64,000 nt of DNA from NCBI GenBank assembly GCA_018831265.1, contig JAHJCO010000009.1:1-64000 (forward strand), read 5' to 3'. A model generated the notes under the pieces. The model was not told where the DNA came from. It made no database searches and worked only from the letters and a program-made list of their open reading frames with translations. Position 1 is the stretch's first letter. The number at the start of each line of letters is the position of its first letter. A program made the translations under genes and the position numbers. Shown here piece after piece: positions 35,177-43,102 of this stretch. The stretch comes from Actinomycetota bacterium. GTDB taxonomy: Bacteria > Actinomycetota > Geothermincolia > Fen-727 > Anoxymicrobiaceae.

Positions 35177-36142
35177 TCAATAACTGCTGGGCTTCTGCGA
35201 CAGGCCGAGCATCTCCCTCGCCTGCTGAGGGGTCGCTATCTCCCGATTCATGTCCCTTGCTATCCTGGCGATGCGGGCGACCGCCTCGGCGTTGCTCTTG
35301 AACTTCCGGCCCCGGGCGTAGTAGACGTTGTCCTCGAGGCCCACGCGCACGTGCCCGCCGAGCATCACGGACATGACGTTCATGGGCAGCTGGAAGTAGC
35401 TCACCCCGATGGCGAAGAAGATGGACTCGGGCGGGAGCTCGTTGACGAGCGACAGGAAGTTCGCCGGGGTCGGGAAAGAGCCGGTCTGGAACCCCAGCAC
35501 GAACTGGATGTCATACGGGGGGCTGATGAGGCCCTGCATGATGAGGTCCTGTACCACCCAGTACATCCCCGGGTGGTAGAGCTCCATCTCCGGCTTTATT
35601 CCCTTCTCCTTCATCTCCTTCGCGAAGGTGGAGATGTCACTGTAGCCGCACGGCATGCACTGGTCGAAGAGCATGGCGTCGCGGGGGCTCGGGATGGGTT
35701 CTTTCCTCTCCTTCATCTGCACCTTCAAGACGAACGGCCCCAGGTTCAGCGAGCACAGCTCGGGATTCGCGTAGATGCTCGCCATGCGCTGCTCCATGGT
35801 GAGCCCGGCGCCACCTCCGGTGGTGTTGTTGATGATGATGTCGGGGCACTTCGCACGGATAAGCGAGTTGGCCTTCAGGTAGTCCTCGGGGTTGCTGGAG
35901 GCGAGCCACCAGCACTCCGGGTTCCGGGCATGGACGTGCACGATGCTGGCCCCTGCCTCATACGCCTCGGCCGTCTGCTCGGCCTGCTCCTCCGGCATCT
36001 CGGGGAGGCACTCGGAGTACTCCTTGCCGTGCACGCCCCCGGTGATCGCGACGCAGATAATCAACGGTGGCAGACCGGTCCTGACCTTCTCCATCCATGC
36101 GTAGGGGCTACGATAATCCCAAAGGTAATCGCCGGCGTCCAT
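35177..36142 (-). CDS. Beta-keto acid cleavage enzyme (BKACE, DUF849 family)
   Basis: The 321-residue TIM-barrel protein has the metal-binding His69/His71 in IVHVHAR and the family's N-terminal ICVAITGG and central IINNTTGGG. BKACE enzymes condense a beta-keto acid with acetyl-CoA to give acetoacetate and a shortened acyl-CoA, with a Zn ion at the two histidines. The ATG at 36142 follows GGGAGG. It lies downstream of the SCP2-like gene and GRE 2 on the same strand (160-bp gap), so it may process a keto acid made in that pathway; the link is inferred from position. Confidence 0.88.
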   Translation of the reverse strand: MDAGDYLWDYRSPYAWMEKVRTGLPPLIICVAITGGVHGKEYSECLPEMPEEQAEQTAEAYEAGASIVHVHARNPECWWLASSNPEDYLKANSLIRAKCPDIIINNTTGGGAGLTMEQRMASIYANPELCSLNLGPFVLKVQMKERKEPIPSPRDAMLFDQCMPCGYSDISTFAKEMKEKGIKPEMELYHPGMYWVVQDLIMQGLISPPYDIQFVLGFQTGSFPTPANFLSLVNELPPESIFFAIGVSYFQLPMNVMSVMLGGHVRVGLEDNVYYARGRKFKSNAEAVARIARIARDMNREIATPQQAREMLGLSQKPSSY

Positions 36143-36301
36143 CTCTGCCTCCCTTTCCCCGACTCGCTCCCGCTGCGGCACGGGAGCCTTCTACCGCGCT
36201 CCACTATACACCCTGACCCGCGTCTCTCACATCCCCTCTCCCGGTCAGGTTCACCACGCGACGTAGATGTGCCTGCCGTCCTCCTTAACTGCACGCGGCT
36301 T

Positions 36302-36772
36302 TCATGTCTTAACGGCCTTTCGCCATACCGGCACACCGCCCGCGACCCTGTTCAGGTACGCCCGTGAGAGTCCGAACAGGGACCCGAGCTTGTACAGGAA
36401 AAAGAGGTTTCCGCTCTGCTCTATCTTGTTCTGGACCACGAGTGATATGGGGTCGTCGGGATTCCGAAGGATGGCCCGGAGGGCGCCCGGCGGGTCCAGG
36501 ATCGAGATCTCGAAGTCGGGCGAAGGGGCTCTTCCTCTCCTGGTCCTGATCCTGCCCCGCCCGAACACCAGGGTCCTTTCGGACGACGGCGTACTGAAGA
36601 CGTAGACGGCGTCGTACCCCGCGACCGCGCGCCCGAAACGGGCGTCGAGGACCTTCAGGCGATTGAATGCGAAAGCCACAACCGTCAGCAGAGCATGCAG
36701 TACGAAGCCCTCCAGCGGCAGCTGAGGAACGGGCCTCGTGTTTGTCCCTGGATCCTCATGTATCTCGGCCAT
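36302..36772 (-). CDS. SCP2-like (sterol-carrier-like) protein
   Basis: The 156-residue protein ends in a stretch (residues about 85-140) built like an SCP2 domain: FEISILDPPGALRAILRNPD, then a gap and GNLFFLYKLGSLFGL. This parallels the N-terminal domain of GRE 1 (DLIEYLTASPDESYKMILRG, GKLTYLG). A hydrophobic segment (FVLHALLTVVAFAF) precedes it. It starts 25 bp after the GRE 2 stop codon on the same strand, so the two are almost certainly co-transcribed. It probably binds a lipid or sterol-like ligand; the family call comes from pattern comparison only. Confidence 0.6.
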   Translation of the reverse strand: MAEIHEDPGTNTRPVPQLPLEGFVLHALLTVVAFAFNRLKVLDARFGRAVAGYDAVYVFSTPSSERTLVFGRGRIRTRRGRAPSPDFEISILDPPGALRAILRNPDDPISLVVQNKIEQSGNLFFLYKLGSLFGLSRAYLNRVAGGVPVWRKAVKT

Positions 36773-36797
36773 CGAAATGGAACTCCTCGCCGTGATT

Positions 36798-39239
36798 CTA
36801 CCCCAGCCGGTCTTCCGTCCGCGCGATGATTTCGTCCTGCATCTCGCGGGTCAGGTCGCAGAAGTAGGCGTTGTAGCCGGAAACCCTGACGAGAAGATCG
36901 CGGTATCTGTCCGGCATGGCCTGCGCCTCCAGGAGGGTCTCACTGTCCTGGATAATGAACTGGATCTGCATTCCGCCGATATCGAAGTAGCCGTCGATCA
37001 TGTTCTTCAGCAGCTCGAGCCTTCCCGGCTCGCACAGGAAGCTCCTGGACAGCTTGTGGTTGTTGGCGATGCAGTTCGCCATGCACTCCGCCGGGAGCCT
37101 GGCCGTCGAGGCCACGGACGCCGTCGGGCCTCTTCGCGCGGCGCCCGAGACCGGAGTGGCGCCGGAGGCCAGCGGCTCTCCCCTTCGCCTGCCGCTCGGC
37201 AGGCTGCCGGTGAGCGCGAATGCGCCCGCGTGGAGAGTCATGCTCCAGTATCCGACGTGATAGCGGCCTCCGCGGAAGTTGGAGTGCCTGGAGAAAGCCG
37301 CCTCGATCATCTCCACGAGGGAGACGGCGACGGCGTCGGCCGCCGGGTCGTCCGCCCCGTACCTTGGCACCTTGCGGGTGAGCAAGGCCCGCGTTCTCTC
37401 GTGCGAGGCGAAGTCATCCGCGAGGGCGTCCATGAGCTCGGCGGGGGAGACACAGCCGTCCTTTGTGAAGATGGCGTGCTTGAGGGCTGAGAGAGAGTCG
37501 GCTACGTCGGCGAGGGCGACGACCGCGACGCCGGACGAGTTGTACCTGGCGCCTCCCCGGGTCACATCCGCACCCGCGTCGATGGTGCCCTCGATCAGCG
37601 AGGAAAGCAGCGGCGTGGGATGCAGGACCGCGTGCGCGTGCGCGAACCTGCGGTTGCACTCTACCGCCAGGTCGACCAGCGACTCGAGCTGCGTGCGGAA
37701 GGCCGCCAGGAATTCCTCGTACGAGCCGCAGAGGTCGAGCCTTGCCGTCTCCGGGCCCATCCTCCTGCCGGATGGGGGGTCGACCCCCCCGTTGACGGCG
37801 AGCTCCATCACCGACGCGAGGTTGAACAGGATCGCGCCGGTCATGCTCATGGTCCTGCCGGCGCTGGCGGTCTCGACGCAGCCGATCAGCCCGTAGTCGC
37901 GGGCGTCCCCGGTGCCTACTCCGTGCGCGGTCAGCGCATCGATTATCGCGGCGTCGTTGTACACGGCCGGTGACGCCCCGGTGCTGAATATCGAGTTCAC
38001 GATGGCGTTTCTGTACTCCCCGGGGGAGCCGCGGTGCAGCCTCGCGCACAGGTTGGGCTCCCTGAGCGCGAGCAGCTCCGCCATCTTGATGATGAGAAGG
38101 GAGGTCTCGCATGTGCCGTCCGTGCCGTCCGGCCTGAGCCCCCCGACGGTGACCGCCTGGTTGGCCGAACCGCCTCCCAGGACTATGCGGCTCGCGGTCG
38201 GGGTGAGGACGTCGTGGTCCTGCATCTTGATGAAGAAACAGCCCAGGAGCTCGGCCGCCCTCTTCCGGTCCAGCCGCCCGGACTCCAGGTCGTCCCCGTA
38301 CGGCCGGTCGAGTATCCCGTCCAGCCTGCCGAAGCTCAAAGCCGCGTTGGTATTCTCCTGGTGAAGAGCGACCTGGGTGATCCATATCGCCTGCAGCGCC
38401 TCACGAAAACCCTTCGCGGGCTTCGCCGGAACCTTTCGAAGGATGGAGGCGGTCTGCGCCAGCTCCTCGGCCCTCCCACCGGTCGTGCTACCCGCCAGCC
38501 GCGCGCATTCGTCGGCGTACCTCCCCGCGAACCGGACGACGGCCTCGAGGGCCACCAGGACCGCGGAGAGAAACTCCTCGGCCGACTCGTCGCAAGCGCG
38601 TTCCGTCCCGGCACGGACCTCGTCGGCGATGTCGTCGAGCCCCCGGTCGACCACGGAGGCGAAGTCCGGGATCAGGTGCGAGATCCCGTTGGACTTCGGC
38701 GCGAGGAAGAACTTGAACCGCTCGAACACGCCCAGGCAGAGCGGGTTGTCACCGGTCCTGCGGACGTACTCGTGCACGGTAAGGTCCTTCCAGAACGGGA
38801 ACACCTCCTCGGAGAGCACGTCGATCTCAGCGTCGGAGACGAGGACCGGGTAGTCGTTCCGGCCGGAGATGCTCGTCAGCTCCGGCCATATCGTCAGGCC
38901 CGTGAACTCGGGAAAGATCGGCACACCGAGGCGCTTGGAGGTGGTCGACCCCACTATCAGCTCGTCGCCGAACACCGGGGTCGGAAGGTGGTCCAGGACG
39001 TGGGCCAGCGCCCCGGCCTGGCGCAGGACCGGCCTGCGTTCGTCGAAACCCTCGCGCCGGTGGAACTCGGTCAGCAGGCGCGCCCGCTCTACGCAGATCG
39101 CGGGTTGCGCCCCGATCAGCTCCTCGCGGAGCCGTACCAGGCGGGGGAAGTCCTCGAGCGCGAACGCGTCTATCTCCGGGTGGGCAGGAAGCCCGATCCG
39201 TTCGCGCATGTCGATCTCTTCGGTCCGCGGTGAGGGCAC
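36798..39239 (-). CDS. Glycyl radical enzyme (GRE 2)
   Basis: The 813-residue protein has the full GRE layout: an N-terminal PFL domain with HxxxTxxxxIVLGG-type segments, thiyl Cys454 and Glu456 in LIGCVETAS, and the C-terminal radical Gly788 in VRVSGYNAYF. The Cys-x-Glu pair points to a dehydratase/eliminase-type GRE rather than pyruvate formate-lyase (which has CC) or benzylsuccinate synthase. It shares local features with GRE 1 (LPTPVFGDELIVGS, PNLCARLH). The GTG at 39239 has GGGGAGG 11 nt upstream; ATG 39209 is an alternative. It sits between the FadR-type regulator and the SCP2-like gene. No activase is adjacent. Substrate unknown. Confidence 0.9.
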   Translation of the reverse strand: MPSPRTEEIDMRERIGLPAHPEIDAFALEDFPRLVRLREELIGAQPAICVERARLLTEFHRREGFDERRPVLRQAGALAHVLDHLPTPVFGDELIVGSTTSKRLGVPIFPEFTGLTIWPELTSISGRNDYPVLVSDAEIDVLSEEVFPFWKDLTVHEYVRRTGDNPLCLGVFERFKFFLAPKSNGISHLIPDFASVVDRGLDDIADEVRAGTERACDESAEEFLSAVLVALEAVVRFAGRYADECARLAGSTTGGRAEELAQTASILRKVPAKPAKGFREALQAIWITQVALHQENTNAALSFGRLDGILDRPYGDDLESGRLDRKRAAELLGCFFIKMQDHDVLTPTASRIVLGGGSANQAVTVGGLRPDGTDGTCETSLLIIKMAELLALREPNLCARLHRGSPGEYRNAIVNSIFSTGASPAVYNDAAIIDALTAHGVGTGDARDYGLIGCVETASAGRTMSMTGAILFNLASVMELAVNGGVDPPSGRRMGPETARLDLCGSYEEFLAAFRTQLESLVDLAVECNRRFAHAHAVLHPTPLLSSLIEGTIDAGADVTRGGARYNSSGVAVVALADVADSLSALKHAIFTKDGCVSPAELMDALADDFASHERTRALLTRKVPRYGADDPAADAVAVSLVEMIEAAFSRHSNFRGGRYHVGYWSMTLHAGAFALTGSLPSGRRRGEPLASGATPVSGAARRGPTASVASTARLPAECMANCIANNHKLSRSFLCEPGRLELLKNMIDGYFDIGGMQIQFIIQDSETLLEAQAMPDRYRDLLVRVSGYNAYFCDLTREMQDEIIARTEDRLG

Positions 39240-39268
39240 GACCGCATCAGCCTCCCCGTCCGCCCGTT

Positions 39269-39985
39269 TCAGGCGATGCTCTCCAGGTGCTCGAAGAAGG
39301 CCTTCTCGCCCCTGCGCAGCAGCTCGCCGAACAGCTCCATGCTGCGTTTCTCGTCATGTTCTTCGAGTGCGACCAGGAGCTCGCGGTAGACATCCCGCAT
39401 TCCCATCTGCTCGGCGAACATGGCCGAGAAGTAGTTCCTGTTCTCCAGGTATATGTCGCTGGTCGAGTTCAGGATGAGGATGAACGCCAGGTTCTCGCTC
39501 GCCCGCGCCATGGTGTAGAGGAACCGCGAATCGAGCAGCTGGAGCCGGTCGATGTCACCCGGGTCGAGCGCCTCGATCTCCTCCAGGATCCGGCGCAGCT
39601 CCTCGAGCTCCGGCTCCTGTATCCTCCTCGCGGCAAGCCGCGCGATCTCGGAGCACATCAGCATACGGAACTCGAAGATGCTCCTGACGGCGATATCGTC
39701 GAGCCGGCCTCCCGGGAGGAGCAGGTCGTTCAGCAGGTCGAATCCCGCGCTGGCCTTGAAATCGAGCACCAGGCAGCCGCTTCCCTGGCGCACCTCGATC
39801 AGCCTGGCCTGTTCCAGCCGCTTGAGGGCCTCCCTGACCGAGCTCCTGTTCACCTCGAGGATCTCGCAGAGCCTCCGCTCGGTCGGGAGCCTGTCGCCGG
39901 CCTGGAACTCCCCGGTGAGTATGGAGTCGCGCAGCTTCTCGTACACCTGCTCGGATTTCTTCTCGCTTCTCACCGGTGTGAGCAT
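39269..39985 (-). CDS. FadR-subfamily GntR transcriptional regulator
   Basis: The 238-residue protein has an N-terminal GntR winged helix (LPTERRLCEILEVNRSSVRE, about residues 32-52) and an all-helical FCD ligand-binding domain (EFRMLMCSEIARLAA and following). FCD regulators usually bind carboxylic acids. GGGGAGGGG precedes the ATG. It lies between GRE 3 and GRE 2, and a textbook FadR/PdhR-type operator (TGGTCAGACCA) overlaps the promoter of GRE 3, so it very probably controls this cluster. Confidence 0.92.
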   Translation of the reverse strand: MLTPVRSEKKSEQVYEKLRDSILTGEFQAGDRLPTERRLCEILEVNRSSVREALKRLEQARLIEVRQGSGCLVLDFKASAGFDLLNDLLLPGGRLDDIAVRSIFEFRMLMCSEIARLAARRIQEPELEELRRILEEIEALDPGDIDRLQLLDSRFLYTMARASENLAFILILNSTSDIYLENRNYFSAMFAEQMGMRDVYRELLVALEEHDEKRSMELFGELLRRGEKAFFEHLESIA

Positions 39986-40172
39986 GCTCCCCTCCCCTTA
40001 GTGCTCCATTCCATGAGTACGCTCGCATTCGAACGCCGAATGCATCCACACCCGCTGCGTTCCGCTCCCTCCGAGTACTACCGAGAGTACGCGTCGGTCG
40101 CGCGCCTTGCGGGATGCGGCGCATCGACGCTCTCGGTGCGTTACCGTACTCATGAAACGGAACACTTAGACC

Positions 40173-42725
40173 TCACAGACCGTGCTCCGTCCTCTCTATT
40201 ATCTCGTCCTGTACGTCGGCGCCCAGGTCCGTGAACAGGGCGCTGAACCCCCCGACCTTGACGACAAGGTCCGGGTAGTCCTCAGGGTGCTTCTTCGCGT
40301 CGCGCAGCGTGTCGGCGTCGGCCATCGTCACCTGGAGTTGCGGCCCGCCCTTCTCGAAGTATGCGAGCATCATGTCGGCGAGCTTACGCTTCGATTCGTC
40401 CGCGGCGAACGCCGAGGGATGGAACTTGATGTTCACCGCGGATCCCGTCGAGAGCCCCGTAGTGTCGATCTTCGCAATCGAGTTCAGCACGGCGGTGGGG
40501 CCGTTCCTCTCTCTCCCGTTCGCAGGCGAGAGGCTGTTGCAGATGGGCGTCCCGGCCAGCCGGCCGTCGGGGGTCGCCCCGAGGACCTGGCCGAAGATGA
40601 TATGGAGCGCGAGCGAGAGATACACGGGAGTCATCTGCCCCCCGCGGATGTTCTTTCGCGGAAGTATCCTCTCGAACGCCATGTCCATGACGCGACGGGC
40701 TATGAGGTCGGCCTCGTCGTCGTCGTTGCCGAACTTGGGTGCCCGGTTGACCAGCCTCTGTCGCAGCCTCTCGTTGCCCCGGAAGTTCGTGTCCATGGCA
40801 GTGATGAGGTCCGGCAGGGAGATCCAGCCTTCCTCGTACACCGCTTTTCTGATTGCGGCCATCGAATCCGCCACGTTCGCGAGGCCGGTGAGCTCGATGG
40901 CGCTGACGTCGTAGAGCGCCCCGCCCGCGGTTATGTCCCGCCCGCCGGCCAGGCATCCGTCGATTGTCATGGAGATAAAGGGCGTCGGCCGTCTCAGGTA
41001 CTCGGTGTCGACCACCCCTATCCCCCGGACTATCTCGTCGAGGGCGTGGTCCAGCTGCCTCCCGAACGATTCCATGAGCTCTTCGAAATCGCCCGGCAGG
41101 CGGAAGTCGCCCTCGACGAGGCCGCCGCCTCCGCTCACGAACCGGGACATGGGGAGTCCCATGGAGCCGTTCCTGAGGGCCATGTCGAGGAGCGCCGCGA
41201 GGTTCACCTGGCCGCAGCCCGTGTTGCCGCCCGTGCGCGAGGCGGACACGTGCTCGACGCAGCCGATTATTGCGAAATCCCTGGCGTGCTCCTCGCTCAC
41301 CCCGATCCGCCGGAGCGATTTCGATATCACCTCGTCGTTGTAGACCGCGAGGCTGACCCCGTCTGATATCGCCCTGACCACCCTGTCGATGAGCTGGGGC
41401 GGGCTGCCGGGGTGGATCCGGACGCACAGATCCATGACCGGCCGGACGGCGTCCAGGGCGTCGATGCACAGCATGCTGACCTCGGTGGTGACGTCCTCCC
41501 CGCGCTCGTCCGTGCCCCCGATTGTGACGGCCTGGTAGCCGGGGAATCTGTACGAGGACGACTCCTGGAGCGAAGGCCCGAGATAGAGCGTGCACGTCCA
41601 GATCTTGAGGAACAGCTCCTCCAGATACCCGCGGGCCTCCTCGGGGGTGATCCGGCCCGCGGCGAGGTCCTTCTCGTAGAACGGCGTGAGCATCCGGTCC
41701 AGCCGGCCCACGGATATCGTGCTCATAGGGTGATAGAGCTCCAGGATCAGCATCGAGAGCCAGACCGACTGCACCGCCTGGCGGAAGTCCCCGGGCGCAC
41801 CCCGCGCGAGCTGTCGCAGGCTCCCCGCCATCTTGAGGAGCTCGGCTTTCCTCGAACCGTCCGGCGTTGCGGATGCCATCTCCTCCGCGTGCGAGGCGAG
41901 CCGGAGCGCATAGCCCTGCGCGGCCCGGCAGCAGATACCCACAGCCTCGTAGAACCGGAGCTTCTCTTCCCGGTCCGCGTCCTCAGGGTCTATCCTCGAG
42001 GCGAGCTCTTCCGCCTCGGCGGCGATGCCGGAGTATCCCTTCCGGATTATTCGGTCATGCCCAAGGATCAGGTGGCCCTGGTACCCGAGGATCGCGTAGG
42101 CCCCGTTCAGGGGTATCCCGACGTACTCGGGGTTCCTGCGAACGGTAAGAGCAAGGCGGGGCGACCTGAGTACCGGGAGCAGCCACCGGGCGGCGTTCTT
42201 CCTCAGGCCCTCGAGGCCGAGCCCCCGTGCCAGGTCCCGGACCTCTCGCGGACGGGGCAGCCGCGGCTCCTTGAGCAGTCCCTCTTTCTTGAGCGAACGG
42301 TAGATGTCGGCGAGCGCCGAGCGCTTCCGGTACTTTTTCAGAAGTCGCCTGATCTCGCGGACGTCGTTGCGGTCCAGCACGACGCCGTCCGTCCTCCTCT
42401 TTCCCAGCGCGCCCAGCTCTGTCGCGAGGATGTGGTTTATGTCACCGCGCTCTATGAACCAGGGGAGCCCCAGCAGGTGCCTGGTCTTGTTCCCGGCGAT
42501 CAGCTCGTCATCGCGGATGACCAGATCAACGTTGGCCAGCAGGTGCTGGAGCGCCAGGGCGTTCCTGATGGCCGGCGGAGCGTCGCCTGCGAGCTCCTCA
42601 CCCTCGTACCAGAGCCCGGCACGCTCGACACCTATTCGAAGAGGGGCATCGAGTATCGCCTGCCGCATCCTCGAGTTCCTCTCGAGGGGCCGCACCTTTG
42701 ATGATTCATCGAGTCTGACCGGCAT
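40173..42725 (-). CDS. Glycyl radical enzyme (GRE 3)
   Basis: The 850-residue protein is a PFL-fold GRE with the thiyl Cys and general-base Glu in IIGCVEHVSAS and radical Gly826 in VKVGGFSALF. The local signature differs from GRE 1 and 2 (NTGCGQVNLAALLDMAL after the Cys; GG before the radical-site aromatic). It is therefore a separate subfamily, of the uncharacterised PFL2-like dehydratase/lyase type. The ATG at 42725 has GGGGAGAG upstream and is preferred over 42776. It has its own strong promoter with a FadR-type operator. No activase is nearby; the substrate is unknown. Confidence 0.9.
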   Translation of the reverse strand: MPVRLDESSKVRPLERNSRMRQAILDAPLRIGVERAGLWYEGEELAGDAPPAIRNALALQHLLANVDLVIRDDELIAGNKTRHLLGLPWFIERGDINHILATELGALGKRRTDGVVLDRNDVREIRRLLKKYRKRSALADIYRSLKKEGLLKEPRLPRPREVRDLARGLGLEGLRKNAARWLLPVLRSPRLALTVRRNPEYVGIPLNGAYAILGYQGHLILGHDRIIRKGYSGIAAEAEELASRIDPEDADREEKLRFYEAVGICCRAAQGYALRLASHAEEMASATPDGSRKAELLKMAGSLRQLARGAPGDFRQAVQSVWLSMLILELYHPMSTISVGRLDRMLTPFYEKDLAAGRITPEEARGYLEELFLKIWTCTLYLGPSLQESSSYRFPGYQAVTIGGTDERGEDVTTEVSMLCIDALDAVRPVMDLCVRIHPGSPPQLIDRVVRAISDGVSLAVYNDEVISKSLRRIGVSEEHARDFAIIGCVEHVSASRTGGNTGCGQVNLAALLDMALRNGSMGLPMSRFVSGGGGLVEGDFRLPGDFEELMESFGRQLDHALDEIVRGIGVVDTEYLRRPTPFISMTIDGCLAGGRDITAGGALYDVSAIELTGLANVADSMAAIRKAVYEEGWISLPDLITAMDTNFRGNERLRQRLVNRAPKFGNDDDEADLIARRVMDMAFERILPRKNIRGGQMTPVYLSLALHIIFGQVLGATPDGRLAGTPICNSLSPANGRERNGPTAVLNSIAKIDTTGLSTGSAVNIKFHPSAFAADESKRKLADMMLAYFEKGGPQLQVTMADADTLRDAKKHPEDYPDLVVKVGGFSALFTDLGADVQDEIIERTEHGL

Positions 42726-42787
42726 CGTCTCTCTCCCCTCGCTTGCCGCTCCTGTAGGAGTACCTGACCGCACCAATATTCATCAGA

Positions 42788-42828
42788 TGGTCAGACCAAT
42801 TATAGGAGCGCCTCCGCCACCGTGTCAA
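42788..42828 (-). promoter_or_regulatory. Promoter of GRE 3 with FadR-type operator
   Basis: On the minus strand, TTGACA (42828-42823), an 18-bp spacer and TATAAT (42804-42799) form a consensus sigma-70 promoter. The perfect palindrome TGGTC-T-GACCA (42798-42788) follows directly and would cover the transcription start, the usual place for repression by a GntR/FadR protein. The leader is about 65 nt. The rest of 42829-43102, up to the divergent adhesin gene, shows no gene. Confidence 0.85.
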
Positions 42829-43102
42829 GCGCCCGGCGGATGAGTGTCTCACCGTCTTTTAAGAGAGGAAGATCGCCCCCATAGCGGGCAGAAAGGGACG
42901 ATGGGACCTCCACCGGGCTGTCTCCGCTGCGGCCTGTGCGGCGATGAGGTCTCTTCGGCAGGCCTGGGTTCCGCAGGCGCTCGGTGTGGGGAGCCCGGTC
43001 GGTCATACACCTACACGCGAATGCCGGACTATTACGGATAGTGAAGCGGCCCTCCCTGAGCCGAAAATAGTAAGGATCGTCGGATTCCAAGGGAGGGCGA
43101 AG

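Noticed and set aside
41412..42701. Long plus-strand open frames opposite the GREs (also 38034-39233 and 40182-41366)
   Set aside because: High-GC shadow frames; the minus strand carries clear GRE motifs and the shadows have no ribosome sites or known domains.
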